This document shows, piece after piece, positions 1 through 8,232 of a stretch of 64,000 bases of DNA. A program made the translations under genes and the position numbers. The notes beneath the pieces are model-generated. The model had not been told where the DNA came from. It worked only from the letters and a program-made list of their open reading frames with translations, and did not search any database. Each line of letters begins with the position of its first letter. The stretch's first letter is position 1. This stretch comes from Polyangiaceae bacterium (lineage in GTDB: Bacteria; Myxococcota_A; Polyangia; Polyangiales; Polyangiaceae): positions 1-64,000 of the forward strand of contig JABFXY010000065.1 of assembly GCA_013361525.1 (NCBI GenBank). Reading direction: 5' to 3'.

Positions 1-1
1 G

Positions 2-1366
2 GACGAGGCGGAGCAGCGAATGCCCACGGACACTCCTCCCGCCAGCGCCGCGACACGGATGGGCGACGTCGATGGCGACGGCGACCTCGATATCTTCGCC
101 GCCGACGGATATGCGCAGGGCTCTGGCGTCGTGGGTCGTCTCTACGTGAACAACGGGCAAGGCGCCTTCGAAGAGGCGGTCGGCGCCATCCCGAACAGCA
201 TCGACGGCCAGGACATCGACGACGTCGAATTCGCCGACGTCGATCGCGACTTCGATCTCGACCTGCTGGTGAACGCTCATTCTGGGGGCGCCGGCGCGCT
301 GTGGCTCAATGACGGTCAGGGGACGTTCGCGGCGGGAGGCACCCTCGCTCCGCCCGGGCCGGGGAGCCAGTTCCACTACAACGTCACGCCGTGCGACGTC
401 GACGGCGACGGCGACCTCGATTTGTGGGTCGACAACGTCGGCGGCAATTACACCGAGCAACTCCAGATCAACGACGGTGACGGCAACTTCACCGACGAGA
501 CGTCTTCGCGCGTCACCGGCAATGCCGCCGGCTCCGACGACAACGGCGTCATTTGCGCGGACATCGACGACGACGGCGATTTCGACGCCGTCGTCATTGC
601 GCTCGGCTCGCCGGAGCGCTTGCTTCAGAACGACGGTGCGGGTTCGTTCACGTTCGTCGCCAATGCGTTTCCGGGACCGACCAACTGCAGCCTGTGGGGC
701 GAGATGGGGGATCTGAATGGCGACGACAGGCTCGACCTCGTCACCGGCCAGGGCGAGTGCAGCTCGTCCGACGAGGTCTACCTCGGCAACGACCAGATGC
801 CGGTCGACGCAAAACCTCCCGTCATCGTCGCGGTGCGCCCAATGCCGAGCGTCGAGCAGGGATCCGTGGCAGCTGCCCAGTTCGCGGTCTCGGACCGAAC
901 CGTGACCGACGAGGGCCCTCGCCTCGCGCGTGCCTACGCCGTGCTCGATCCCGCCGGTGCCGCGACAGAAATCCCTGCGACGTTCATGGGCGGCGATCTG
1001 TTCCGTGCGGAGGTGCCGGCGGCTGCCCTCGGCACATTCACCTTCCGAGCCTGCGCCGTCGACCCTGCCGGCAATGAAACCTGCTCGACCGACCAGAGCT
1101 ACACCGTCGTCGAAGACACCGGCGAGGGGGGCGGCGGCGCAGGCATGGGCGGCGCGTCCAACGCAGGAGGCAACGGCAACGGCGGAGCAAATGGCCCCGG
1201 CGGTGGAAGCGCCAATGGCGGCGGCGGCGGCGCGATCGACGATGGCGGCGGCTCCGGAGATGGCTGCGACTGCGGGCTCGCCAAACAGACCACGCGTTCG
1301 CCGTGGGCGATTCTATCGCTCATTGGCACGGCGATCGCCCTACGAGCGCGGCGACGCCGTCGCTGA
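2..1366 (+). CDS. FG-GAP/VCBS repeat surface protein with MYXO-CTERM tail, 5' partial
   Basis: The frame is open from base 2, so the true start and any signal peptide lie outside the window; the first visible ATG is at 20. Several acidic loops of the type DVDGDGDLD appear (bases 62-95, 396-425 and 560-590, with GDLNGDDRLD near 715). These are the calcium-binding loops of FG-GAP/VCBS beta-propeller repeats. A region of roughly 95 residues that resembles an Ig-like fold follows, then a Gly/Asn/Ser-rich linker. The end has GCDCG, a hydrophobic helix (WAILSLIGTAIAL) and a run of Arg, which is the MYXO-CTERM sorting pattern of myxobacteria. The protein is therefore most likely exported and anchored at the cell surface. 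Its ligand or role cannot be read from sequence. Confidence 0.85.
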   Translation, partial: DEAEQRMPTDTPPASAATRMGDVDGDGDLDIFAADGYAQGSGVVGRLYVNNGQGAFEEAVGAIPNSIDGQDIDDVEFADVDRDFDLDLLVNAHSGGAGALWLNDGQGTFAAGGTLAPPGPGSQFHYNVTPCDVDGDGDLDLWVDNVGGNYTEQLQINDGDGNFTDETSSRVTGNAAGSDDNGVICADIDDDGDFDAVVIALGSPERLLQNDGAGSFTFVANAFPGPTNCSLWGEMGDLNGDDRLDLVTGQGECSSSDEVYLGNDQMPVDAKPPVIVAVRPMPSVEQGSVAAAQFAVSDRTVTDEGPRLARAYAVLDPAGAATEIPATFMGGDLFRAEVPAAALGTFTFRACAVDPAGNETCSTDQSYTVVEDTGEGGGGAGMGGASNAGGNGNGGANGPGGGSANGGGGGAIDDGGGSGDGCDCGLAKQTTRSPWAILSLIGTAIALRARRRRR

Positions 1367-1376
1367 GTATCCATCG

Positions 1377-2267
1377 ATGCGACCTCCGGACGTGAGGGCG
1401 CGCTCGACGGAATCGACATTGGTCGAAACCGTCGATGGCGAATCGCCGGCGGGAAAGTGGACCTTCTCGTCCTGGAAGCCGCCGGCGCTCGCGAAGCTCG
1501 TCGATCATTTCTGGGCGTTCACGGGACCAACCGCGCACGTCAAGAAGCGCATCTTCCCGAATGGTTGCGTCGAGCTTCTGCTGAACTTCGGCGAGCCTTA
1601 TCGGCAAGTCGAAGGTCGTGGCAACGAGCTCTGCCGCGACGCTTGGGTGAGCGGCCCCCAAACAGGACCTATCGTGGTCGAGCAGCCCCGATGGCAAGAC
1701 GTCCTCGGCGTGCGGCTGCTCCCCGCGGGGGCCTACGCGCTGTTGTCGATGCCGATGCGCGAAGTGACGGGGTGGTCGGTCGAGCTTGCCGACGTCGTGG
1801 GTCCGCTCGCAGGTGAGATCATGCAGCGTTGCGCGAACGCACGCACCGTCACGGAGCGGTTTCGGATCGTCGCGACATGGGTCGCGGATCGCGCGCGCCA
1901 ATCGCCCGGCCTGGATCCAGGTGTCGCGTGGGCCGTCCAGCAAGTCGGTGCGAGCGGCGGTGCAACCGCCATGGAGCCATTGCGGACTCGGCTCGGGCTC
2001 ACGAAGACGCGCTTCGTCGAGGCATTCCGTGATCAGGTTGGCCCAGCGCCGAAGATGTATGCGCGCGTCGTTCGGTTTCGTCGCGTGCTGGGCGCGCTGC
2101 AGCGCGCGCCGTCGAATCGCCTGATCGACGTCGCAATGGACGCGAGCTTTTACGATCAGCCGCACATGAATGCGGAGTTCCGAGCGCTCGGCGGGGTCAC
2201 ACCGCGCGAGTTTCTGGCGACGCGCCATCCGGTGGGCGACGGAAGCACCGCGCGCGACGTCCGCTGA
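1377..2267 (+). CDS. AraC-family transcriptional regulator
   Basis: The 296-residue protein starts 10 bases after the preceding stop. The N-terminal part (about 30-130, with WKPPALAKLVDHFW and KKRIFPNGCVELLLNFGEPY) resembles the sensor domain often found in AraC proteins annotated DUF6597. The C-terminal 100 residues hold the double helix-turn-helix: LRTRLGLTKTRFVEAF for the first, and LIDVAMDASFYDQPHMNAEF for the second, followed by the typical GVTPREFL. The frame is open far upstream inside the previous gene, but the ATG at 1377 begins where family similarity begins. It probably controls nearby genes, for example the methyltransferase that follows; that is inference. The effector molecule is unknown. 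Confidence 0.85.
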   Translation: MRPPDVRARSTESTLVETVDGESPAGKWTFSSWKPPALAKLVDHFWAFTGPTAHVKKRIFPNGCVELLLNFGEPYRQVEGRGNELCRDAWVSGPQTGPIVVEQPRWQDVLGVRLLPAGAYALLSMPMREVTGWSVELADVVGPLAGEIMQRCANARTVTERFRIVATWVADRARQSPGLDPGVAWAVQQVGASGGATAMEPLRTRLGLTKTRFVEAFRDQVGPAPKMYARVVRFRRVLGALQRAPSNRLIDVAMDASFYDQPHMNAEFRALGGVTPREFLATRHPVGDGSTARDVR

Positions 2268-2311
2268 CTTTTCTCCAAGACCGGGGGAGCGGCGTGCCGT
2301 ACCCAGGGGGC

Positions 2312-3337
2312 ATGAACGCACCGATTCCCCCGCCGATGGCGCTGTATCAACTCGCGACTGCCCATTACGGGTCACAAGCCCTCTACGTCGCAGCCAAGCT
2401 CGGTATCGCGGACTTCCTGGCCGACGGTCCGCGCTCTGCCGACGCGCTCGCGAAGGACACGGAAACGCACGCCCCCTCGCTACGGCGCGTCCTTCGACTA
2501 CTCGCGGCGAGCGGCGTCCTCGTGGAGGAAGAAGACGGCCGGTTTTCGCTCACCCCCGTGGGCGCGACGTTGAAGAGCGGCCCCGGATCCACGCGCGCCG
2601 TCGCGGAGCTCTTTGCAGGGCCGATGGTTTGGCCGATTTGGGGCGATCTCTTGAACAGCGTACGAACCGGCGCACCCGCATTCGAGCGCGTATTCGGCGT
2701 CGACACGTTCGGCTACCTCGAAAATCACCCGGAAGAAGCCGAGGTGTTCGATCAGGCGATGGCAGGCTTTACCAGCTCGATCTCGGTAGCGGTCGCGGCA
2801 GCCTACGATTTCTCCGCGATGGGTTCGGTCATCGACATCGGCGGCGGCGAGGGAGCGCTCCTCGTCGGCATCTTGCGCGCGAATCCCCAATTGCGCGGCA
2901 CCGTGTTCGATCTCCCGCGGGTCGGTGATCGTGCGCGCTCGAAGATCGCCGAGGCCGGCCTCGCCGACCGATACGACTTCAAGGGCGGCGACTTCTTCGA
3001 AGGCGTCCCCAGCGGCCATGACGCGTATCTATTGAAACACGTCATTCACGATTGGGACGACGACCGGGCTCGCCGCATCCTCGGTGCCGTTCGCCGAGCC
3101 GCACCACCGAGCGGGAAGCTCCTCGTCGTCGAGGGCATTTACCCTCCACGAATCACCGGCCCCGAGCTGCGTGGTCCGGCCGCGAACGACGTGAACATGC
3201 TCGTCGCGACGGGCGGCCGGCAGCGGAGCGAAGCCGAGTTCCGCGAGCTCTATGCGACTTCCGGCTTCGAGCTCACGCGTATCGTGTCGACGCCGATGGT
3301 CTCGATCATCGAGGGTGCGCCCAAGGGAGGAAAATAG
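2312..3337 (+). CDS. SAM-dependent O-methyltransferase (Methyltransf_2/acetylserotonin OMT type)
   Basis: The 341-residue protein has the layout of small-molecule O-methyltransferases. An N-terminal winged-helix dimerisation domain (LGIADFLADGPRSADALAKD, SLRRVLRLLAASGVL) is followed by a Rossmann domain with SAM motif I, VIDIGGGEGALLVGIL, and the catalytic-base segment LLKHVIHDWDDDRARRIL, in which the His acts as general base in the family. The ATG at 2312 is preferred because an AGGGGG sequence lies just upstream; a GTG at 2294 is in frame. The substrate is probably a hydroxylated aromatic or polyketide-type metabolite, but this cannot be specified. No biosynthetic cluster surrounds it. Confidence 0.9.
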   Translation: MNAPIPPPMALYQLATAHYGSQALYVAAKLGIADFLADGPRSADALAKDTETHAPSLRRVLRLLAASGVLVEEEDGRFSLTPVGATLKSGPGSTRAVAELFAGPMVWPIWGDLLNSVRTGAPAFERVFGVDTFGYLENHPEEAEVFDQAMAGFTSSISVAVAAAYDFSAMGSVIDIGGGEGALLVGILRANPQLRGTVFDLPRVGDRARSKIAEAGLADRYDFKGGDFFEGVPSGHDAYLLKHVIHDWDDDRARRILGAVRRAAPPSGKLLVVEGIYPPRITGPELRGPAANDVNMLVATGGRQRSEAEFRELYATSGFELTRIVSTPMVSIIEGAPKGGK

Positions 3338-3414
3338 CTTCGCGACCGCGTGACCGAATGACCACCGGGCTCGTCTTGTCTGCCTACACCCGAACCAACA
3401 CGAGCACGCTGGAC

Positions 3415-3816
3415 ATGAACACCTTTCGACGACTCCTTCCGCTTTCCATTTTTGCGCTCTGTGCGCTCGCGATCGGCTGCAACAAGGATGGGTCCGATAG
3501 CGGATCCGGCAGCGGCGAGGCCAACAAGCCCACCGGCCCGTGCGCAGGCGCCAGTGAAGGCCTTTCAGGTATCGCGATCCTCGAAGTGAAAGACACCACC
3601 GGCGGCGCCAAGCTCGTCGGTCAGCTCGCCGACGAGCTCGCCGCGGAGTGCGTCGCGAAGGGCTACGACAAGTCGGCCACCGATACGCTCGGCTGTTACG
3701 AAAAAAACAAGAAGGCAGCCGGCTACCGCGTCATGAAAGGCTGCGATGAGAAGGTCGGCCGCGAGCTCATCGACGCGGTGCTCGAAAAACACGGCGGAAA
3801 GAAGCCGAAGGAATAA
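3415..3816 (+). CDS. small lipoprotein of unknown function
   Basis: The 133-residue product begins with a positively charged, hydrophobic signal peptide ending in the lipobox AIGC (Cys22), so it should be lipidated and exported. The mature part starts with a Ser/Gly/Asp-rich linker and carries three further Cys residues (GPCAGA, AAECVAKG, LGCYEK with GCDEK), which could form disulfides in the periplasm. An in-frame ATG at 3358 would add 19 residues in front of the signal peptide and is less likely. I do not recognise a family. The gene is followed by a strong hairpin shared with the convergent VOC gene. Confidence 0.75.
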   Translation: MNTFRRLLPLSIFALCALAIGCNKDGSDSGSGSGEANKPTGPCAGASEGLSGIAILEVKDTTGGAKLVGQLADELAAECVAKGYDKSATDTLGCYEKNKKAAGYRVMKGCDEKVGRELIDAVLEKHGGKKPKE

Positions 3817-3837
3817 TCGGCCGGAGGAGCCGTGTTG

Positions 3838-3870
3838 GGCGCGTGTCTCGTCGAGGACGAGGCACGCGCC
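3838..3870. terminator. long hairpin between convergent genes
   Basis: A 15-bp stem (GGCGCGTGTCTCGTC at 3838-3852 against 3856-3870, one G-T wobble) closes a 3-base loop. It lies between the ends of two convergent genes (3816 and 3881). There is no U-tract, so it is either a bidirectional terminator of the high-GC type or an mRNA-stabilising hairpin. Confidence 0.6.
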
Positions 3871-3880
3871 GACTGCTGGC

Positions 3881-4339
3881 TCAGTTGCCGTCGTAGGCGC
3901 GCTGTAGCTCGGCGATGTCGAGCTTCTGCATCTTCATCATGGCCTGCATCGCGCGCCCGGCCTTGGCCTGATCCTTCGAGCCGATGAACTCCATCAGGGC
4001 CTTCGGCACGATTTGCCAAGAGACGCCGAATTTGTCCGTCAGCCAGCCGCATTGCACCTCCTTGCCGCCGTCGGCCGTGAGCTTCGCCCAGTAGCGATCG
4101 ATCTCCGCCTGGGTGTCGCACGTGACGAGCAGTGAAAATGCCTGGCTGAAGACGAAGGTCGGCCCGCCGTTGAGCGCGACCATCCTCTGTCCGAAGAGCT
4201 CGAAGTCCACCGTCAGCGCCTTGCCGCCGGGCCCCGGCACGACGCGGTGGATCTTTCCGCTCTCGAAGATCGACAGGTAGTGGCGCACGGCTTCTTCGGC
4301 TTGGTCGTTGAAGGTCAGGAACGTGGTGAGCGTGGGCAT
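3881..4339 (-). CDS. VOC-superfamily protein of the PhnB/3-demethylubiquinone methyltransferase-like type
   Basis: This 152-residue protein has the compact VOC (glyoxalase-fold) layout named PF06983: FLTFNDQAEEAVRHYLSIF at the start, FELFGQRMVALNGGPTFVF in the middle and a CGWLTDKFGVSWQIVP strand near residue 105. Such proteins are often annotated 3-demethylubiquinone-9 3-methyltransferase, but that activity is not established for them and I would not assign it. A good AGGAGA ribosome site lies just upstream of the ATG at 4339. The gene stands alone on the minus strand between two plus-strand units. Confidence 0.88.
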   Translation of the reverse strand: MPTLTTFLTFNDQAEEAVRHYLSIFESGKIHRVVPGPGGKALTVDFELFGQRMVALNGGPTFVFSQAFSLLVTCDTQAEIDRYWAKLTADGGKEVQCGWLTDKFGVSWQIVPKALMEFIGSKDQAKAGRAMQAMMKMQKLDIAELQRAYDGN

Positions 4340-4499
4340 GGCGGTCTCCTGTTCTGCGTTCGATTGACCCTCGACCGGCCCGGACCACCCGGTTTCAGCC
4401 TCGAGTCACCCCTGGGTCGGAGCCGTCCGTTGGTTCTCGACATGGCCGCTCTATTTTTTCTCGCTCACTAGCGTCGCGAAATTGCAACGCCGCCGTTCG

Positions 4500-4527
4500 G
4501 GAACCAATCAAGGTCCTCGACGTGTCC
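4500..4527 (+). promoter_or_regulatory. candidate ECF-type promoter before the sigma operon
   Basis: GGAACC at 4500-4505 is followed after 16 bases by GTGTCC. The GGAAC core is typical of ECF -35 elements and would fit autoregulation of the sigma gene starting at 4560. The -10 half matches poorly, so this is tentative. Confidence 0.3.
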
Positions 4528-4559
4528 TCAGGAGGCGCTACCAACTTCCCTTCGTTCGG

Positions 4560-5138
4560 ATGAGCCCTCCGCAAGCCTCCTTCGCTGCGCAGCTCCTTGC
4601 GGAGCTTCCGACCCTCTTGCGGGTCGCGCGCCGGCTGACGCGGTCGGAGTCCGATGCGGAGGATCTCGTCCAAGCGACGGTCGAGCGCGCCATCCAGCGC
4701 CGCGACGATCTTCGCGAAAGCGAGAAGCTTCGCGCGTGGCTCCTGCAGATCCAGCGATCCGTCCTCTTCAATCAAGTGCGCGGCATGAGAAACCGGCTGG
4801 AGGTCATTCAAGGCGGTCGCGGCGCCGATACTCCAATCGAGCCCAGCGCGGATATGGAGGCCGAGATCCTCGGCAGATCGTTCGACGACGAGCTGCAGCG
4901 CGGGCTCGAAGATCTCCCGTCGGATTGGCGGGACGCGCTCTTGCTGCGCGAGGTGGAGGAGCTCTCGTACGAGGAAATCGCGAAGATTCAGGGGTGCCCC
5001 GTGGGCACGGTGCGGTCGCGCCTCGCGCGCGCACGGGCAGCGCTGATCGAACGGCTGTCGAAGCAATCGGAGGAATCATGGCAGGGTGCAGCCAAGAGTG
5101 GTTTGAGAGCCTCTCGTCGTGGCACGACGGCGAGGTGA
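4560..5138 (+). CDS. ECF-type RNA polymerase sigma factor
   Basis: The 192-residue protein has sigma region 2 (LLRVARRLTRSESDAEDLVQ, with ERAIQRR and LRAWLLQIQRSVLFN) and region 4 (LPSDWRDALLLREVEELSYE, IAKIQGCPVGTVRSRLARAR), the usual two-domain ECF layout. The ATG at 4560 was chosen because similarity starts there; the frame is open to 4482 and a GGAGG at 4531 is too far from this ATG to serve it well. The 3' end overlaps the anti-sigma gene by 61 bases in another frame, so the last 20 or so residues, beyond region 4, are probably unimportant. With the next two genes it forms a sigma/anti-sigma/thioredoxin operon. Confidence 0.9.
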   Translation: MSPPQASFAAQLLAELPTLLRVARRLTRSESDAEDLVQATVERAIQRRDDLRESEKLRAWLLQIQRSVLFNQVRGMRNRLEVIQGGRGADTPIEPSADMEAEILGRSFDDELQRGLEDLPSDWRDALLLREVEELSYEEIAKIQGCPVGTVRSRLARARAALIERLSKQSEESWQGAAKSGLRASRRGTTAR

Positions 5139-5857
5139 CGGACGCAGACGCCGAGCGCGTCGAGGCGCACGTCGCAGGCTGCTCGGCATGCCGTCACGCG
5201 GTCGACTTGCTCGGCGGGACGCGTAGTGTTCTCGCGGCCAATGCGTCGACCGATGTGCCGGATCGGGTTCGTGCGCGAGCCCTCGCGGCGCTCGCACCTA
5301 CTCCGTTGAAGATCGCCCGTCCCGCTTCGAAGCGGCGCTGGGCCGCGGTCGGCGCGGCCGGCGTTGGACTCGTTGCAGCCGCCGCAACGCTGTTTGCGAC
5401 CGTGTCCGGAACACGCGCGCCCGAACCGCTGCCGCTCGCCGTGGAGGAAGAGCTCGTGGACCACCATCTCGGTGGATTTGCCCGCGAGCGTCCGTGCGAC
5501 TTCGAATCATCGGACCCCAAGGAGGTCGGCTCTTGGATCCAATCGGAGCTCGGCTATTCGGTCGACGTCGAGGTACCGGCCGGCACACGCCTGCTCGGCG
5601 CACGACTCTGCCGTATCGAGGGCGAACGGACGGCGGCGCTGATGCTGCTCGTCGAAGACCAACCCCTCACCGTCTTCGTCCCCTCCGAGAACTCGAATGC
5701 TGCGGTCACCGCACGTGCCTACGCAGGTGATGGCCTGCGCTGCACCGACGGGCCGCAGGGCAAAACCATTTGCGTCAAAGGTCTCGGTCGCCCGTTGTTC
5801 GCCGTTGCCGAGACGGCGCCGGGCATGCTCGCATCCACACTCGAAAGCGTTCCCTGA
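5078..5857 (+). CDS. membrane anti-sigma factor with zinc-binding (ZAS/zf-HC2) domain
   Basis: The 259-residue protein starts within the sigma gene, with GGAGG just before the ATG at 5078. Residues 28-40 read HVAGCSACRHAV, the H-x3-C-x2-C signature of zinc anti-sigma domains that bind and hold ECF factors. One membrane helix follows (about 90-115, RRWAAVGAAGVGLVAAAATL), then a periplasmic domain of about 140 residues with Cys near CDFESSD, ARLCRIE, LRCTDG and TICVKG. In related systems oxidation of the zinc Cys pair releases sigma. The thioredoxin-like gene immediately downstream makes redox or disulfide stress a plausible signal here, by inference. Confidence 0.88.
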   Translation: MAGCSQEWFESLSSWHDGEVTDADAERVEAHVAGCSACRHAVDLLGGTRSVLAANASTDVPDRVRARALAALAPTPLKIARPASKRRWAAVGAAGVGLVAAAATLFATVSGTRAPEPLPLAVEEELVDHHLGGFARERPCDFESSDPKEVGSWIQSELGYSVDVEVPAGTRLLGARLCRIEGERTAALMLLVEDQPLTVFVPSENSNAAVTARAYAGDGLRCTDGPQGKTICVKGLGRPLFAVAETAPGMLASTLESVP

Positions 5858-5872
5858 TTCGAGAGTTGTCGA

Positions 5873-6403
5873 ATGTCGTATCGTTCTCTTCAGGTCGGGC
5901 TCTTCCTGTTCGCAGCCGCCGTTTCAGCCGTACTCATCGGACGCTCGCTGGAGCAGCCGAACGCCGTGGCCGAACCGGCGCACGTCGCGGAGGTCGCCTC
6001 CGTCGCCGTTCCGGAAGAGCCGGTCGGCTGCGAAGCTCCCGAATCCGGGGCCTGCAATGCACCCGAGCCGAGTGATGCAATGACGCTGGCCCAAGCCCCG
6101 ACGGGCGTGCCGCGCCTTCTCGAGTTCACGAGCCAGTATTGCCCCGCATGCGCGAAGATGGCGCCGCTTCTCACCGAGATCGAGCACACGTGCAACGTCG
6201 AGCCGGGCACCGTGGTCCGCCTCGACATCGAACAGCCGCAGGGCGAAGCGTTGATGGCCCATTATGGCATTCGCCTTCTGCCCACGTTCTTGACGGTGAA
6301 TGCCAAGGGAGAAGAGGTGTCGCGGCTCGTCGGCGACCAGCCTCGCGAGCGCCTCGCATTGGCCCTCGGTGAGGTGCGCGGCAGCGCGTGCCCCGCGCTT
6401 TGA
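5873..6403 (+). CDS. membrane-anchored thioredoxin-fold protein
   Basis: The 176-residue product has an N-terminal anchor (residues 6-23, LQVGLFLFAAAVSAVLIG), a 60-residue spacer containing two Cys (GCEAPESGACNAPE), and a thioredoxin domain from about residue 80. The active site is EFTSQYCPACAKMAPLL (CPAC), and the cis-Pro loop is GIRLLPTFL. It should face the periplasm. The start lies 15 bases after the anti-sigma stop, so the three genes are very likely one operon. It may reduce or report on disulfides sensed by the anti-sigma factor. The CPAC dipeptide differs from the CGPC of classical thioredoxins and gives no firm clue to direction of electron flow. Confidence 0.85.
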   Translation: MSYRSLQVGLFLFAAAVSAVLIGRSLEQPNAVAEPAHVAEVASVAVPEEPVGCEAPESGACNAPEPSDAMTLAQAPTGVPRLLEFTSQYCPACAKMAPLLTEIEHTCNVEPGTVVRLDIEQPQGEALMAHYGIRLLPTFLTVNAKGEEVSRLVGDQPRERLALALGEVRGSACPAL

Positions 6404-6422
6404 GCCGGCTGGCGCGCGGCGA

Positions 6423-8210
6423 TTACCGCGGTATCGGCGGGACCACGACGTTGTTGATGGGCTGGATGCTCGCACCGCCCGGGTACGCGTAGCTCACGTA
6501 CGTCGAGACGAAAGGCTCCGTCGCGGCGCTTCCCCAACCCCAGACGGTCAGACCGAACGGCGCGTCGCTGCTGATTTCTCGGCGGCCATTGTCGCAGGTC
6601 CCTTGCATAACAAAGTTGTCTCGGACCAAGTCGAAGCGCGTGTATTCGTAGTCGCCCGCGCCGATGGGCTGCCAGCCGTCGATGACGCCGGCGCAATCGA
6701 GCGTCACGTCTTTGAAGGTGCCATCCGCCGCCTTGCCGCGAACGAGAACCAGGTTGGTCTCGGGATACGTGGGATCGGCAAAGAAGACGTAGGAGTCGAG
6801 GTATTGCCTGGCTGGAATGACGTTGACGAACTCTGGGTCGCCGCGGTCGTCGAAGTCCATTCCGCCCGTCATGTAGCCAGCCAGGTAAATCGGGTGATCC
6901 GCGTCCTGGCTGCGAACGACGAAGGGCCCGGACGCGCGAAACTCGACCACTTCCCCCGAGCTCAACATCGTCGGCGCGCCTGGTGGCGCGGCAGGCTCGT
7001 AGGTCAATACGGTGCCGTCGATCGCGCCGACGATGCGCCACGGCGGGCTCTCTTCGACGCCGTCGACTCGATTGCGATAGCGCACGGCGACGTACTCGCT
7101 GCCCAACGCACGAACCGGGGGAATGGCCTGGTGCGCGCCGTCGCAGCAGCAGCTGTCGATGTTGATGCAACCCGAGCTTCCGATGACACCAACAGGTTTG
7201 TTCGACTCGATCGGGCTGCCTGTCAGCTCCGTCTGCTGCTCGAACCAGAGCGCTTGCCCCTTCGAAAGGTTGTACGTCACAGGGACGCCCTGCGACGTGC
7301 CGACGACGGGCATATTGTCGATGTAGCCGCTCGCGATATTCGCGGTCGGGCTGATCGTCACGGTCGTACCGTCTTCGCTTGCGACGATGGTGAGCCTGGG
7401 GCTCTGTGAATTGGGCCCATAAGGATAAGGGGCCACGGCGACATAATTCGTGTCCCACGCGGATGTGGGGATGAGCAGGCTGGCGCTCGTCACTGCGCTC
7501 GCCCCGCCGCCGTAGGGCGCGATATCATAGGCGACGACGGGAGCGGACGATTCGATATGGAAGCGGACCTCGGTCCCGTTCGTAGGCGCCGACACTCCGC
7601 CCGGACACGGGAACGTTCCCGGATTCGAGAGAAATAGCAACGCCACCTCCTGTGGGGGCAACATGCCGCCTGGCAGCGGTTCGTAGGTAATGGATTGCCC
7701 ATTGCCACTCGGAATGCGCGCGAAGCCACCGACGTCGACCGGCACACCGCCCATTTCGACGGACAAGCTCACGGGCGAGGACCACGTATTCGCGATGGCG
7801 ACCGCATAACAGCCGAAGACCGTCGGCTGTGCGTAGTACTCACAGCCGAGCGTGCTGTCGAAGGCGTCTGCTGCGCCGCACGCGGGAATGCAGGTGCCAT
7901 CGGGACCACACCCGAGATCGTCGGGGCACGTCTCGATCACTTGGCCGTTGCAATCCAGGATGTCATGCAGGTCCGCGGAGCACTGCGTGCCGCAGGGGCC
8001 GGAGCCGCCACCACCGACCTGAAACCCCGCGCCTGCCCCACCCTCGCTCGACGCGCCCGCGCCGCCATTGGCCCCGGCGCCGTTCCCGCCGTTCGCCCCC
8101 GCCCCGCCGTTCCCGCCGGACGGGGTGCCGTCTTCCTCCGAAGAGCACGCACACAAGACCAACGTGAGGGTGACGAGCGTTCGGGACGTGGCGACAACCA
8201 GCTTTCTCAT
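6423..8210 (-). CDS. IgGFc-binding-domain lipoprotein
   Basis: The start at 8210 gives a signal peptide ending in the lipobox VLCAC, then a Gly/Asn/Ala linker of about 50 residues (GGNGGAGANGG pattern). A Cys cluster follows (CGTQCSADL, CNGQVIETC, CGPDGTCIPAC), then a region of roughly 400 residues with features of the bacterial IgGFc-binding N-terminal domain (PF17517): FGCYAVAIANTWSSPVSL, EVRFHIESSAPVVAYDIAPY and LIPTSAWDTNYVAVAPYPYG. This domain is widespread in myxobacterial surface proteins; antibody binding is a name inherited from mucin-like proteins, not a demonstrated function. The frame extends to 8327, but that would place 39 residues before the signal peptide. The gene begins 22 bases after the ECF42-type sigma stop and may be co-transcribed. 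Confidence 0.85.
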   Translation of the reverse strand: MRKLVVATSRTLVTLTLVLCACSSEEDGTPSGGNGGAGANGGNGAGANGGAGASSEGGAGAGFQVGGGGSGPCGTQCSADLHDILDCNGQVIETCPDDLGCGPDGTCIPACGAADAFDSTLGCEYYAQPTVFGCYAVAIANTWSSPVSLSVEMGGVPVDVGGFARIPSGNGQSITYEPLPGGMLPPQEVALLFLSNPGTFPCPGGVSAPTNGTEVRFHIESSAPVVAYDIAPYGGGASAVTSASLLIPTSAWDTNYVAVAPYPYGPNSQSPRLTIVASEDGTTVTISPTANIASGYIDNMPVVGTSQGVPVTYNLSKGQALWFEQQTELTGSPIESNKPVGVIGSSGCINIDSCCCDGAHQAIPPVRALGSEYVAVRYRNRVDGVEESPPWRIVGAIDGTVLTYEPAAPPGAPTMLSSGEVVEFRASGPFVVRSQDADHPIYLAGYMTGGMDFDDRGDPEFVNVIPARQYLDSYVFFADPTYPETNLVLVRGKAADGTFKDVTLDCAGVIDGWQPIGAGDYEYTRFDLVRDNFVMQGTCDNGRREISSDAPFGLTVWGWGSAATEPFVSTYVSYAYPGGASIQPINNVVVPPIPR

Positions 8211-8232
8211 CGATGCTCCGGAGGCGACGAGA

